Positions 1-10,656 of a stretch of DNA of 64,000 nt are shown one piece after another. How positions within the stretch are numbered: position 1 is the first letter of the stretch; every line of letters starts with the position of its first letter. Origin of the DNA: an uncultured Kiloniellaceae bacterium. Lineage in GTDB: Bacteria > Pseudomonadota > Alphaproteobacteria > Kiloniellales > Kiloniellaceae. A program made the position numbers and the translations under genes. The stretch is taken from the NCBI GenBank assembly GCA_947493695.1, contig CANLSF010000006.1, positions 186,001-250,000 of the forward strand. The letters are read 5' to 3'. A model generated the notes under the pieces. The model made no database searches. It was given only the letters and a program-made list of their open reading frames with translations, and was not told where the DNA came from.

Positions 1-1
1 G

Positions 2-1267
2 CGCGACACCGGGATCGGGATTGCACAGGATAACCTGCCCTACCTCTTCGACAAGTTTACGCAAGCCGACACCTCGACGACCCGGCGCTTTGGCGGCACG
101 GGATTAGGGCTCGCGATCTGTAAGGAAATGGTCGGATTGATGTCCGGTGAGATCGGCGCGGAGAGTCAGCAGGGCTCCGGCAGTCTGTTCTGGTTTACCG
201 TCAAACTAGACCGGCAGATAAACGAGCCAAAGGACAGTCGGGAGCAAACCGCATCGCAGCTGGCCGATCTGCACATCCTCGCGGTCGACGACAATGAGAT
301 CAATCGCCTGGTCTTTGAGAAACAGTTCGCCGCCCTCGGGATCAAGGGGGCCGTTGTGCCTGATGCAAAATCCGCCCTGGAACTCTTGAACCCTTCAGCA
401 GGTTCCGGTGGTTTGGATGCCGTCATTATCGATCACATGATGCCGGATATGGACGGCGTGGAGTTGGCAAAACGCATTCGCGAATTCCCTGATTACCACA
501 CGACCAAGCTGATCCTTTCGTCTTCGTCCGGACAGATCACAAGCAATCTGCGCGCCCGGGAACTTGGCTTCGATGCAGCCATGCCGAAACCTCTGGGTTT
601 TGGGGTCATGGTCGGCTGTATCGCGCCGCTGTTCGGCGGAGAGCAGCATAGCGACAACCATCCGCTTTCGAGTGAAGACCCGGAACAGGCGGACTCTCAA
701 AGTCTGCGGATCCTTGTGGTCGAGGACAATCAGGTCAACATGCTGATCGCGACCACCATTCTCAAGAAAGCCGGACACCGGGCCGACGGCGCCAGCAATG
801 GGCTCGAATCTTTAACTGCGATCCGCAACCAGCCCTATGATCTTGTTCTGATGGACATGATGATGCCGGAAATGGATGGACTGGAAGCGACCCGGGCTAT
901 CCGGCAACTCAGCGGCTCACGCTCCGAGATACCCATCATTGCCATGACCGCGAACGCCATGAAGGGTGATCGCGAAAAATGCCTGCAAGCCGGTATGAAC
1001 GATTACCTCTCTAAACCGATCGACAAATCACTGCTGTTCGAAAAAATCGAGCACTGGTGTGGCGGCGCCAATGGCGCCAATGGCACCAATGGCACCGGTT
1101 CAACGGATCAGCTTTCTGCGGATACCGGCGCGTCAGTGCTCGAAACCACCCCCCCTTCCGACAACGACGCAGAGCCCGGACACAGCCTTTCCCAAGACAC
1201 CGGATATGCGCTGGAAGACCCGCACACTTCTCCCGACGAGGCGGAAAAGGCCGTAAAGTCCGGCTAG
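2..1267 (+). CDS. Hybrid sensor histidine kinase, C-terminal part (HATPase end plus two receiver domains), truncated at the window start
   Basis: Frame is open from base 2: [21 protein letters not shown]...[13 protein letters not shown] (N/G box motifs), then receiver domains with VDDNEINR...[11 protein letters not shown] and VEDNQVNM...[11 protein letters not shown]. Confidence 0.93.
   Translation, partial: RDTGIGIAQDNLPYLFDKFTQADTSTTRRFGGTGLGLAICKEMVGLMSGEIGAESQQGSGSLFWFTVKLDRQINEPKDSREQTASQLADLHILAVDDNEINRLVFEKQFAALGIKGAVVPDAKSALELLNPSAGSGGLDAVIIDHMMPDMDGVELAKRIREFPDYHTTKLILSSSSGQITSNLRARELGFDAAMPKPLGFGVMVGCIAPLFGGEQHSDNHPLSSEDPEQADSQSLRILVVEDNQVNMLIATTILKKAGHRADGASNGLESLTAIRNQPYDLVLMDMMMPEMDGLEATRAIRQLSGSRSEIPIIAMTANAMKGDREKCLQAGMNDYLSKPIDKSLLFEKIEHWCGGANGANGTNGTGSTDQLSADTGASVLETTPPSDNDAEPGHSLSQDTGYALEDPHTSPDEAEKAVKSG
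1064..1099 (+). repeat. In-frame 9-nt minisatellite (ggcgccaat/ggcaccaat, about 4 units) encoding GANGANGTNGTG
   Basis: Direct reading: ggcgccaat ggcgccaat ggcaccaat ggcaccggt. Confidence 0.85.
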
Positions 1268-1373
1268 ACCGGATCAAGTTTCAAGTGTGCTTTGCCGCCG
1301 GGCACGCAATATCCTTGGGTCATGCCCCGCCGGTGATGTAACGTCCTTTTCGCTTTAAGAGGAGAGGATCTGA

Positions 1374-2045
1374 ATGGTTGCCATCATCACCGCTATTCTG
1401 GACGAGCAACAGGTAAAGGCGACACTGCAGCACATGGCCTCAGCCCCCTTCGTGGACGGGCGCATGAGTGCCGGCCCCCTGGGTCAGGACATCAAACGCA
1501 ACACGCAGATGTCCAACAGTCATGCAGCGTACAAGCCACTGGTGCAGTCTGTGATGAACCAGATTACAACCAACGCAGAATTCAACGTGACCGCGATCCC
1601 CAAGCGCGTCCTTCCCCCCATTTTCAGCGTCTATGATAAGGGAATGCACTACGGCTCACACGTCGATGCATCGCTGATGGGACCTTACCCCGGCATGCGC
1701 ACCGACCTCTCAATGACGATTTTTCTGAGCGACCCTCAAAGCTACAAAGGGGGTGAACTGGTTATGGAGACGGTCTTCGGCGAACAGCAATTCAAGCTGA
1801 AGGCAGGTGACGCGGTGGTCTATCCGACGCACTACGTTCACCACGTAAATCCGGTGCGCTCTGGACGGAGAGCCGCAATCGTTACCTGGATCGAATCAAT
1901 GGTTCGCGACCCGGCGAAACGCGAGATACTGGGTGAACTGGCAGAGGTGACAAAGTGGCTTGCGGAAAATCACCCGGAAAGCGATCAGTTCAAAACAGCA
2001 GAGAAGAGCCGCCTGAACCTGCTGCGGATGTGGGCTGATAGCTGA
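1374..2045 (+). CDS. PKHD-type Fe(II)/2-oxoglutarate hydroxylase (PiuC/YbiX family)
   Basis: HYGSHVDASLMG...MRTDLSMTIFLSDPQSYKGGELV...YPTHYVHHVNPVRSGRRAAIVTWIESMVRD; RBS-like aggagagg upstream. Confidence 0.92.
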   Translation: MVAIITAILDEQQVKATLQHMASAPFVDGRMSAGPLGQDIKRNTQMSNSHAAYKPLVQSVMNQITTNAEFNVTAIPKRVLPPIFSVYDKGMHYGSHVDASLMGPYPGMRTDLSMTIFLSDPQSYKGGELVMETVFGEQQFKLKAGDAVVYPTHYVHHVNPVRSGRRAAIVTWIESMVRDPAKREILGELAEVTKWLAENHPESDQFKTAEKSRLNLLRMWADS

Positions 2046-2472
2046 CGCCACATCAGGCGCTTAGAATCCAGCCCCAACATCATTCGTCGTCAAAGCATCA
2101 AAGGATTGTAAGAAAACTGAAGCAGATGCCTCATAAGCTGTCTTCATCGCTGTCCACCAGCGCTTCAGTGCCGCGGACCGGAGTGATGAATTTAAGGTAG
2201 CTCCGGCACCCGCCGCACAGAAAAGCCCGATCAATTGGCAGTCCGCGGCACCACCCCCCGTTTTGTCGCGGACTGCACTTTTTTCCATCTAATGATCAGC
2301 GCGCGTCGCATCCTGTCGAACCCTTGTAATCAAGGGTGGAACAAAGACCGCTTTTGCGCCGCAAGACATGCAGGCATGGATTCAGCAGATGAAATGATCC
2401 GTTGATTGGCCAGCGTCACCGGAAGACATCTGCCGTCAGGCTGTTTAAATATTATATCATGAGGGATGGAAT

Positions 2473-2547
2473 TGGCTGGGGCGGCAGGATTCGAACCTGC
2501 GCATGGCGATACCAAAAACCGCTGCCTTACCGCTTGGCTACGCCCCA
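2473..2547 (-). tRNA. tRNA-Gln (anticodon TTG), CCA encoded
   Basis: Reverse complement TGGGGCGTAGCCAAGCGGTAAGGCAGCGGTTTTTGGTATCGCCATGCGCAGGTTCGAATCCTGCCGCCCCAGCCA folds as a cloverleaf; loop TTTTGGT with anticodon TTG; T-loop GGTTCGAATCC. Confidence 0.96.
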
Positions 2548-2759
2548 TTGGCCAACTCGCGGACAAAATAGCGATGAAGTTCCGCTTCCGCAACGCTCGT
2601 TTCAGCAAAAAAAACGTATTTTAACCATCAAATAAAGCTCTTACCGATAAAGTCCAGACACCCGTAGGGTCTAAAGGTGCAATTCGGTCTTTAAATACAT
2701 ACCGGAAGGTTGTATTTCGCCTCAAGCATTGCCCAGACGCGTCGGACTATGCTTCACTA

Positions 2760-4214
2760 GTGACGGATATCACATTGATTCGGCGAGATATGAGCGAGCA
2801 ATCAGACAAGCCCGCCAAAGAAACAAAGACAATTGCGACCGACTCTGCATCCGATGCCAAGACCGGTAAGAGCACGTCCAAGACTTCGACAAGCGAAGTG
2901 ACGGACAAGGCTGGCGAAGGGCGTAAAGCGTCGGAAGCCGCGCGCGCGTCCGAGAACTCGTCTCTGGATATTCCCTCTGCCACGGAATCGCGTACCAGCA
3001 GCGACGAAAAAGCCGCCTCAAAGTCAAAGTCCGCCAGCTCACGGCAAACAGCTGCTAAGTCTGCCGAAAAAGGGCTGTTTGAGACAACGCCCAGCGAATC
3101 CGAGCGCAAGGACCAGAAGGCAGCGCCCAAGATCGGGGAGAAGCCCACATCCGCCGACGCGGCGACACCCAAAAGCAAAACATCAAAAGCCACGGGAACG
3201 CCGACCTCTGAGTCCGAACCTGCGGAGACGGCGAAGAAGAAGGACGTAAAGAAGAAGACAACGTCAGAGGTTGCGAAGCCTAACGAAGAGCAGACTCAAA
3301 GCAACAAAGCCGCCGGGTCTGCAGCTTCGAGCCGAAAAACATCTGACAGCAAGAAAAGCAACGGCGCGAAGGCGAAAGCTGCGACCGGCGACAAGAAGAC
3401 AAAAGTCGGCTCCAAGCAAAAGCCAGGCACGCGCATGACGTCAGGTGGCGACCCTACGATTGAACGTAAGGCTGCCCTGACCACGACAACACCGATTCGC
3501 AAACGCAAATCGGATGGCGGCGGCATGGCCGTATTGATTGCGTTGCTGGTTGTTGTTGTCGCCGCCGGCTACTACTTCCTCACACAGACCGGCGGTTTGG
3601 AAGCCTTGAGAGGCGACGACGCAACGACGGTTGCTTCCTCCGAAAGCGACGCACCGGAAGGCGAGAGCACCGCAACGCCGGAGCCGAAAACCGATACGCC
3701 CGCAGCGGTCCCTGCCGCGACAGACTCCGTTGCGACGGAAACGTCAGATACAGCCACAACGGCAAGCGACGAAACGGCAGTCGAAGGCACATCTGTCGAG
3801 GCTGACAAGCCTGATGCATCGGCCACGGCAACAGAAACGCCAACTCAGAAATCCACTGAAGAAACCGCCGCAGCGCCGGAACCGAACGAGACGCCGCCCA
3901 CTGAACCGGAAGCGGCAAAAGAACCTTCCCTACCCGTTCAGACCGCAAAGGCTCCTGCAAACGAGACACCTGTTGAGAGTGTGACGACGCCTGAGCTACC
4001 CCTTGTTCTGAACGAGGTGACGTTAAAGGAAATCGAAGATCTTCTTCTGCGCCTTCAGATAGATCCCGGTCCCGCCGATGGCGTTATCGACAATCAGACC
4101 GTGACTGCGATCCGTCTCTATCAGGAAATTGCGGGTTTGCCGGTGGACGGTGAAACATCACCCGAACTATTGATCGAGCTGCGCGAAGTCGTCGAGCTTT
4201 TGTCCAACGAGTAG
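2760..4214 (+). CDS. Membrane protein: low-complexity Lys/Ser-rich N-terminus, one TM helix, Thr/Glu/Pro-rich linker, C-terminal peptidoglycan-binding-like domain (alternative ATG at 2790)
   Basis: TM segment MAVLIALLVVVVAAGYYFL; C-terminus LLLRLQIDPGPADGVIDNQTVTAIRLYQEIAGLPVDGETSPELL resembles PG_binding_1. Confidence 0.8.
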   Translation: MTDITLIRRDMSEQSDKPAKETKTIATDSASDAKTGKSTSKTSTSEVTDKAGEGRKASEAARASENSSLDIPSATESRTSSDEKAASKSKSASSRQTAAKSAEKGLFETTPSESERKDQKAAPKIGEKPTSADAATPKSKTSKATGTPTSESEPAETAKKKDVKKKTTSEVAKPNEEQTQSNKAAGSAASSRKTSDSKKSNGAKAKAATGDKKTKVGSKQKPGTRMTSGGDPTIERKAALTTTTPIRKRKSDGGGMAVLIALLVVVVAAGYYFLTQTGGLEALRGDDATTVASSESDAPEGESTATPEPKTDTPAAVPAATDSVATETSDTATTASDETAVEGTSVEADKPDASATATETPTQKSTEETAAAPEPNETPPTEPEAAKEPSLPVQTAKAPANETPVESVTTPELPLVLNEVTLKEIEDLLLRLQIDPGPADGVIDNQTVTAIRLYQEIAGLPVDGETSPELLIELREVVELLSNE

Positions 4215-4242
4215 CAGGCTCAAAATCTCTCGGGTTTGTTTT

Positions 4243-5115
4243 CTAAGAGACCTTCCCGTCGGCAACCCACCAGCCTTGCTGCACAGCCTTGATAGCGCGT
4301 GCTGTTTCCGCGGCTTCTTCCGGTGCCGCAAAGAGTCCGAAGCAACTTGCACCGCTGCCCGACATGCGGGCCAGCAAACAACCCTCGGACTTGCGCAATT
4401 CACTCAAGCATTCGTCGATCTGAGGGACCAGGCTGACCGCTGCCGTTTCCAGGTCATTCGAACTCTTCGAAAGCACCTCAAGCAAGATGTTCAGATCATG
4501 GCCTCGCTCGCCTGGATAGGTGTTGGAAGCATCTCTCACCGGCGAGTAACCGCCCTTGCGCGCAGCGAAAACCTGCGGCGTTGAGAGAGCAATTCCCGGA
4601 TTGATCAACACCATCCATAGAGTGGGAAAGGCTTCGATAGGCTCCACAGTTTCGCCGATGCCCGTGAGGTAACAGGGCGAAGAGGCCAGACATACCGGGA
4701 CATCGGCGCCAAGACCCAACCCGATGTCCATAAGCGCCTTGTGACCGATAGAGAGTTTCCAGAGCGCCGTCAGGCCGGAGAGACACGCGGCCGCGTCGGC
4801 CGAACCGCCCCCCAATCCAGCCGCAACCGGTAGATTTTTGGTAAGTGTGATCCGCGCCCCGTAGTCAACACCGGCATGCGCGCGCAGCCGATGCGCTGCC
4901 TGCAGGACGAGGTTTTGCTCAGGTGCCTCACCCTGCAACGAAAGGGAGTTGGGGCCGTCGACCTGCAACGTCAGATCCTGCGCAGGCTCAAAGGTCAGAA
5001 CATCACCGACCGAAGGAAAGACGACCAGGCTGTCGAGCTCATGATACCCGTCGGCTCTACGTTCGGTCACCCTGAGGTCCAGATTCACTTTTGCCGCAGC
5101 AAGACAGGTGATCAT
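4243..5115 (-). CDS. ispE: 4-diphosphocytidyl-2-C-methyl-D-erythritol kinase
   Basis: AAAKVNLDLRVTERRADGYHELDSLVVF; LPVAAGLGGGSADAAA; ARMSGSGASCFGLF (GHMP kinase motifs). Confidence 0.94.
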   Translation of the reverse strand: MITCLAAAKVNLDLRVTERRADGYHELDSLVVFPSVGDVLTFEPAQDLTLQVDGPNSLSLQGEAPEQNLVLQAAHRLRAHAGVDYGARITLTKNLPVAAGLGGGSADAAACLSGLTALWKLSIGHKALMDIGLGLGADVPVCLASSPCYLTGIGETVEPIEAFPTLWMVLINPGIALSTPQVFAARKGGYSPVRDASNTYPGERGHDLNILLEVLSKSSNDLETAAVSLVPQIDECLSELRKSEGCLLARMSGSGASCFGLFAAPEEAAETARAIKAVQQGWWVADGKVS

Positions 5116-5178
5116 AACTTGTCATCTCGGCCATTCGCGACACACGCCGCAAATGGCCCCATCAAGCGAACAAAAGTT

Positions 5179-7095
5179 CTAGATGTCGTTGGAGGCATTC
5201 AGTCCGCGGGTGACCTTGCCCTGAAGCGTTGGAATCTGGTCTTCCTCCGGCTTCAGGCTCAACGCCCGGCGCCATTGGAATCTGGCTTCCTTCTGACGGC
5301 CCACGCGCCAGTAAGCATCCCCCAGGTGATCGTTGATCACAGAATCCTGCGGCCGCAGTTCGACAGCCTGCTCGAGATACCCAACGGCATTCTCATACTC
5401 GCCCATGCGGTAAAGAACCCAGCCCAGACTGTCGACGATGTAACCGTCTTCCGGACGCAGTTCAACAGCACGCACCAGCATCTCCCGGGCTTCTGTGAGG
5501 TTCTGCTTCTTCTCAACCCAGGAATAGGCCAGGTAGTTCATGACGAAGGGCTGTTCCGGCTCCAGCTCAAGCGCCTTCAGGAAATCGGCTTCAGCGCGGG
5601 TCCAGTTCTTCGAACGCTCCAGCGCGATCCCACGGAAATAGAGAAGCGTCCAATGCTCCGCACTCAAATCGCCGAGGCGCAGGGCGGCACGGTCATAGGC
5701 CTTCACGGCTTCCGCGAAATTTTCTTCGCCGCGCAGAAGGTTTCCGAGACGGAACAGAGGCTCGAAACGATCAGGTTGGAAGGACGCCAGTGACTCCAGT
5801 TCATTGACCGCATCGTCGACCCGGCCCAGGCGCTCCAGTTCTTCCGCAATCCGCAGACGCGTGGTCCAGGAGAAAGGTGAATCGCGAGGAACATCCCGGT
5901 AAACCGCGATGGCCTCGTCGCCACGCTCCTGGGACTGCAGGACTTCGCCCAGCAGAACATTCGCAACCAGAAAGTCAGGTTTCAGGCGGAGAGCCTGATG
6001 TACATAGACCAGCGCTGCATCTTCCGCCCGTTCCTGTGACAGGAGTCCGGCAATATTAAACAACACCTCAGCGATACCATCCTTGGCACCCTTGATCTCG
6101 GGCTTGGCCGCTTCGCCGCTATCCAGCTGCGCAAGGATCGGCTCCATCAGCGTCGAGTTGGGGCGTCGTTCAAGAAAGGCCTGATAAAGCGCCCGTGCCT
6201 GCTCCGGCTTGCCCGTGCGCTCGTAGAAATTGCCGACCAGCCAGACCAGACGCAGTGTCGGGTCGCCCACGGTCGAGAGGATGTTCAGATAGGCGGCTTC
6301 GGCCTCTTCATGAGCGCCCATGACATCATTGATCAGCGCCAGATGAAGCCGATAAAGAACACTAAAACCTTTGTTATCCTTGAGCGCGCCAAGCTGTTCC
6401 AGCGCGGTCTCCCGGTCGCCGCGTGCTACATGCGTCCAGGCCTGGAGCATAGGACCGGCCAGCGTATTCAGGCCGCGCGGGGGCAGGTCCGAGATGATCC
6501 GGTCAGACTCTTCCCAGTCGCCCCGCTCGGCAGCACCGACGGCCAGCACCAGGTTGGCAATACCGTGCGTTGGATCGAATTCGACCAGACTCTCCGCCAG
6601 CTCGGTCGCCTTTTTATGGCGCCCGTCCGCCGCCGTGAGCGCAAAGCTCCGGCGCAAAAGCTGGGGATTCTTGGGATCGAAGCGCAAGGCATAGAGCATG
6701 AAATCCGTCGCAGAGGACACATCGCGCTCGTAACCCGCAACGATGCCAGCAAGATAGGCCCCGTAAGGCGAAACAAACGGCGACTGGGTCAGCGCGTCCT
6801 GGCTCGATCCGGCATTCGCGGCGAGAATAATGCGGTTTGACGCCGAATTGCCCTGAGGTTCGGCTTGCGACTGCGTTGCTTCACCGCCGGTACAGGCCGC
6901 GGCGACAAAGCCCATGGCTGAGACCTGCAGCATACGGCTGATCCGAGACTTGGCGGATCGCTTGGATTTTGCACCTGTGTTCACGGCAAACCTCGCATTG
7001 CATTTCGTTTTGGAACCGGCTTCTGCGTCAACGCAAACGACCTTGCCTGCGGCTGCATACGCTCCTGAGCGCAATTCGGATAGGTATCGCGTCAA
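5179..7095 (-). CDS. Tetratricopeptide repeat protein, probably exported or lipoprotein
   Basis: Many TPR units (e.g. YIVDSLGWVLYRMGEYENAVGYLEQAVELRPQD); N-terminal region MLQVSAMGFVAAACTGG resembles a lipobox. Confidence 0.88.
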   Translation of the reverse strand: MTRYLSELRSGAYAAAGKVVCVDAEAGSKTKCNARFAVNTGAKSKRSAKSRISRMLQVSAMGFVAAACTGGEATQSQAEPQGNSASNRIILAANAGSSQDALTQSPFVSPYGAYLAGIVAGYERDVSSATDFMLYALRFDPKNPQLLRRSFALTAADGRHKKATELAESLVEFDPTHGIANLVLAVGAAERGDWEESDRIISDLPPRGLNTLAGPMLQAWTHVARGDRETALEQLGALKDNKGFSVLYRLHLALINDVMGAHEEAEAAYLNILSTVGDPTLRLVWLVGNFYERTGKPEQARALYQAFLERRPNSTLMEPILAQLDSGEAAKPEIKGAKDGIAEVLFNIAGLLSQERAEDAALVYVHQALRLKPDFLVANVLLGEVLQSQERGDEAIAVYRDVPRDSPFSWTTRLRIAEELERLGRVDDAVNELESLASFQPDRFEPLFRLGNLLRGEENFAEAVKAYDRAALRLGDLSAEHWTLLYFRGIALERSKNWTRAEADFLKALELEPEQPFVMNYLAYSWVEKKQNLTEAREMLVRAVELRPEDGYIVDSLGWVLYRMGEYENAVGYLEQAVELRPQDSVINDHLGDAYWRVGRQKEARFQWRRALSLKPEEDQIPTLQGKVTRGLNASNDI

Positions 7096-7543
7096 ATCGC
7101 TCTCCTAAAAAAACGGAACGTGAAGTGTAGCCGAGACTCGCCACATGCCACAACGCCGCAGAATCCAAGGGCTTCCTGGTAACCATACCGCAGCAAAAAC
7201 ACCACTCAGAGCTTTAACCACAAAATTGCCCGCCCCGGCTGGGCTTTCACCAAACGCCACTTTTGACTTGGAAAAATCAGCCTCCTCCTTGGAAATAAGG
7301 TTAAGAGACCGAAAATGTCAGACAATATTGAGGCAAAAACGGTTAATCTCGAAATTGTGATGTCATCCTTGAAAAATATAGGCGGAAGACGAAAAATTTC
7401 GAGGGTGCGAGGTCATTGTTTTAACAAACGGCGTTAATTTAACCATCAATCTTATCCTTAACGTCCCAATTTGTGTTATCGACCTGTCGATCACAGGATG
7501 TGGGCGAGTGCTCCAACTGCAGAAATTCCCGGAAGCCTTCACG

Positions 7544-7580
7544 CAAAAACAAAGGGCGCCGGTGACTGGCACCGACGCCC
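7544..7580 (-). terminator. Intrinsic terminator downstream of the ETF-QO gene
   Basis: Minus strand GGGCGTCGGTG-CCAGT-CACCGGCGCCC followed by TTTGTTTTT. Confidence 0.8.
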
Positions 7581-7607
7581 TCAGAAGCAGCAGATAGCCA
7601 ACGGCGG

Positions 7608-9269
7608 CTACATATTGGGATAGTTCGGACCGCCCCCGCCTTCCGGTGTGACCCAGTTAATATTCTGGGTCGGATCCTTGATATCGCAGGTTTTGCAATG
7701 GACGCAGTTCTGCGCGTTGATCTGAAGCCGCGGATTGGAGCCGTCGTCCTCACGCACGATCTCATAGACCCCTGCCGGGCAGAAGCGCTGCTCCGGCGCA
7801 TCGTAAAGGGCCAGGTTATGGTCGACCGGCACCGAGGCGTCCTTGAGGGTCAGGTGAATCGGCTGGTCTTCCTCGTGGTTGGTGTTCGAAATGAACACGG
7901 AGGAAAGACGGTCGAAGGACACAACGCCATCCGGCTTCGGATACTCGATCTTGGGCATTTCCGCCGCGGGCTTCAGGCATTCATGGTCGGCGTGCTTGTA
8001 ATGGAAGGTCCAGGGCGCCTTGCCCCCAAGCACCTTAAGATCCAGGCCACCGTAGATCATTGAGCCGTAGAGGCCCCATTTGTTGAAGGCCGGGCGGAAA
8101 TTCCGTGCCTTATAGAGCTCCTCGTAAACCCAGGAGCCCTCGAACTTGGTGACATAGCTGTCCAGAACCGGAGCCGAGGTCTCTTCTTCGCCTGCTGCCG
8201 TCAGGGCCTCGAAGGCCGATTCAGCCGCCAGCATGCCGCTCTTCATCGCGTTGTGGCTGCCCTTGATCTTCGGCACGTTCAGGAAACCTGCCGAACAGCC
8301 GATCAGCGCGCCGCCGGGGAATACAAGACGTGGCAGGGATTGCAGGCCACCTTCGTTCAGGGCCCGCGCACCGTAGGAAATGCGTTTTCCGCCCTCGAGC
8401 ATGCTTCGGATCGCCGGATGGGTTTTGAAGCGCTGGAACTCCTCAAAGGGTGAAAGGTGCGGGTTCTCGTAATCGAGACCCACAACATAACCGACGTAGG
8501 CCTGGTTATCTTCCAGATGGTAGATAAAGGATCCGCCCCAGGTGCTGTTGTTCATGGGCCAGCCGGCAGTATGAACGATGCTGCCTTCCTTGTGTTTCTC
8601 AGGATCCAGCTGCCAGAGTTCCTTCAGGCCGATCCCGTAGGTCTGTGGATCGCAGTCGGCCTGCAGGTCGAAACGCTCGAACAGGGTCTTGGTCAGAGAG
8701 CCACGGCAACCTTCACCGAAAAGGGTATACTTCCCATGCAGCTCCATTCCCTGCTGGTAACCGCCTTTCTGCTCGCCGTCACGCCCAACGCCCATGTCAC
8801 CGGTCGCAACGCCCTTCACACGACCGTCTTCGTGATAGACGACTTCAGCAGCGGCAAAACCTGGGTAGATTTCAACGCCAAGCGCTTCAGCCTGTTCGCC
8901 GAGCCAGCGGCAGACGTTGCCAAGGGAAACAATATAGTTGCCGTTGTTATGAAGTTGCGACGGCAGGAGGCCGACCGGAACGGAGGTCTTGCCCTTCTCG
9001 CTCAGGATCATGAACTTCTCGTCGGTGACGGCCACATTCAGGGGCGCGCCAAGTTCTTTCCAATTTGGAAACAGCTCGTCCATCGCACGCGGTTCCATGA
9101 CTGCGCCCGAGAGGATATGCGCGCCGACTTCCGAGCCTTTTTCCAGCACGCAAACCGTAATCTCCCGGCCCGATTCAGCCGACAACTGACGGAGTTTAAT
9201 CGCCGCAGACAGGCCGGCAGGGCCAGCGCCTACGATAACGACGTCATACTCCATGAACTCACGTTCCAT
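7608..9269 (-). CDS. Electron-transfer flavoprotein:ubiquinone oxidoreductase
   Basis: [43 protein letters not shown]-terminal 4Fe-4S motif [37 protein letters not shown]. Confidence 0.96.
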   Translation of the reverse strand: MEREFMEYDVVIVGAGPAGLSAAIKLRQLSAESGREITVCVLEKGSEVGAHILSGAVMEPRAMDELFPNWKELGAPLNVAVTDEKFMILSEKGKTSVPVGLLPSQLHNNGNYIVSLGNVCRWLGEQAEALGVEIYPGFAAAEVVYHEDGRVKGVATGDMGVGRDGEQKGGYQQGMELHGKYTLFGEGCRGSLTKTLFERFDLQADCDPQTYGIGLKELWQLDPEKHKEGSIVHTAGWPMNNSTWGGSFIYHLEDNQAYVGYVVGLDYENPHLSPFEEFQRFKTHPAIRSMLEGGKRISYGARALNEGGLQSLPRLVFPGGALIGCSAGFLNVPKIKGSHNAMKSGMLAAESAFEALTAAGEEETSAPVLDSYVTKFEGSWVYEELYKARNFRPAFNKWGLYGSMIYGGLDLKVLGGKAPWTFHYKHADHECLKPAAEMPKIEYPKPDGVVSFDRLSSVFISNTNHEEDQPIHLTLKDASVPVDHNLALYDAPEQRFCPAGVYEIVREDDGSNPRLQINAQNCVHCKTCDIKDPTQNINWVTPEGGGGPNYPNM

Positions 9270-9625
9270 TAACCCGATCCTCCGTCGCGCAGGCCTGCGG
9301 GCGCTTCGCCTCTGTCAGCCTGCCGGTTTCCACCTCGCCACCACCATGGTGATTGCTTATTTTCCATATTACGTCATTTAATTGACGCATACGTCAACTT
9401 AGAACAACTGCGCGCCTTGGGATCTGCCCACCAGTCCCCAAAGGCGCAAGGCCTGCGTATCGCCCGAGACCTTTTAACCTGAAGCCCCGGAGTACAAGTA
9501 TTTTTATCATTCTCATAATGCTGGTCGTACGATTCCCAGCCGACAAGATGTCCTATATCAAAGAAATTCGATATTCTCCAAGACTCCGCGTTTCGGAACG
9601 CGCCATGTTTTGTTAGTTTCACGCC

Positions 9626-10540
9626 ATGATCAGAACTCCGGATCCAGATTCTTCCCTGACCTCAGAGGCGCTCGCTGCACTTCAGTGGCTGCTCGATGCC
9701 GGTGCCGACGAGGCAATCGGTGACGACGCGCCCGATCGCACGGCGGCACAGCCCCCTCAAAACATTGCGGGTCCCAGTGCATCGCCAAGTTCCACCGTCA
9801 CCGGGTCCGCAGGTCAGAGCAGCCCGGCAACTCAAGGCCGCTTTCAGGAGGCTCCACAGCCCCCCCTCTGGCAACCCAGCGCGGGCAACCTTTCGTCGAC
9901 CGAAGACACCCTCGTCAGCGCCCGTAAACAGGCGCGGGAAGCCACGAGCGTGGAGGAATTGCGGGCCGCCGTTGCTGCGTTCGAGGGGTGCCCCCTCAAG
10001 AAAACCGCCATGAACCTGGTATTTGCCGACGGTAACCCAGAGGCCCGCATCATGTTCATCGGCGAGGCGCCGGGCGCTCAGGAGGATCGTCAGGGTCTGC
10101 CGTTCGTCGGCGCCAGCGGTCAGTTGCTGGATCAGATGCTGTCTCATATCGGACTGGATCGAACCTCGGTCTATATCACCAATCTGCTGTTCTGGCGCCC
10201 ACCGGGCAACCGGACCCCAACCCCAGGTGAAATCGCGTCCTGCCTGCCTTTCCTGGAACGGCATATCGAACTGGTGAACCCCAGCCATATCGTGCTGGTC
10301 GGCGGCATATCGGCGAAGACCCTGCTCGACCGCCGGGAAGGTATCTTAAAGCTGCGGGGTCAGTGGGGGCATTACCGGCCTGAGGGTTTGGAGCGGCCGA
10401 TCCCGGCTCTGGCAACCCTGCACCCGGCGTATCTTTTGCGGCAGCCGGCACAAAAGCGTCTGGCCTGGCGGGATCTGCTGTCCCTGGCGCAAGCCCTGGA
10501 GTCAGGTGAAGACCCGGTTCCTTCCGATCAGAGCCGATAA
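9626..10540 (+). CDS. Uracil-DNA glycosylase, family 4 (Fe-S type)
   Basis: [94 protein letters not shown]. Confidence 0.92.
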   Translation: MIRTPDPDSSLTSEALAALQWLLDAGADEAIGDDAPDRTAAQPPQNIAGPSASPSSTVTGSAGQSSPATQGRFQEAPQPPLWQPSAGNLSSTEDTLVSARKQAREATSVEELRAAVAAFEGCPLKKTAMNLVFADGNPEARIMFIGEAPGAQEDRQGLPFVGASGQLLDQMLSHIGLDRTSVYITNLLFWRPPGNRTPTPGEIASCLPFLERHIELVNPSHIVLVGGISAKTLLDRREGILKLRGQWGHYRPEGLERPIPALATLHPAYLLRQPAQKRLAWRDLLSLAQALESGEDPVPSDQSR

Positions 10541-10656
10541 CCGGGCCCGGTGACCGCGTCGGTAACCTTAACGCCTTCTTTAGCCATATAGTTTAAGCCG
10601 TTTATTGCAGTCTTGTTCTGCATTGATTAACCTTAAGCGGTATCTTCGGGGGTCTC

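Noticed and set aside
2061-2288. 75-aa minus-strand ORF near the tRNA
   Set aside because: No recognisable domain and ambiguous coding signal; left unannotated.
4876-5793. 305-aa plus-strand ORF
   Set aside because: Antisense to ispE and the TPR gene, both with clear family motifs; shadow ORF of GC-rich DNA.
7316-7438. Short ORF MSDNIEAKTVNLEIVMSSLKNIGGRRKISRVRGHCFNKRR
   Set aside because: Only 40 codons, with no recognisable motif or clear ribosome-binding site; cannot be distinguished from chance.
7415-7465. Four TTAA motifs upstream of the TPR and ETF-QO genes, possibly CtrA boxes
   Set aside because: Spacings between successive TTAA motifs (9, 1 and 15 nt) do not fit the TTAA-N7-TTAA CtrA consensus; the region is simply AT-rich.
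8457-9272. 271-aa plus-strand ORF
   Set aside because: Antisense to the ETF-QO gene with strong conserved motifs.
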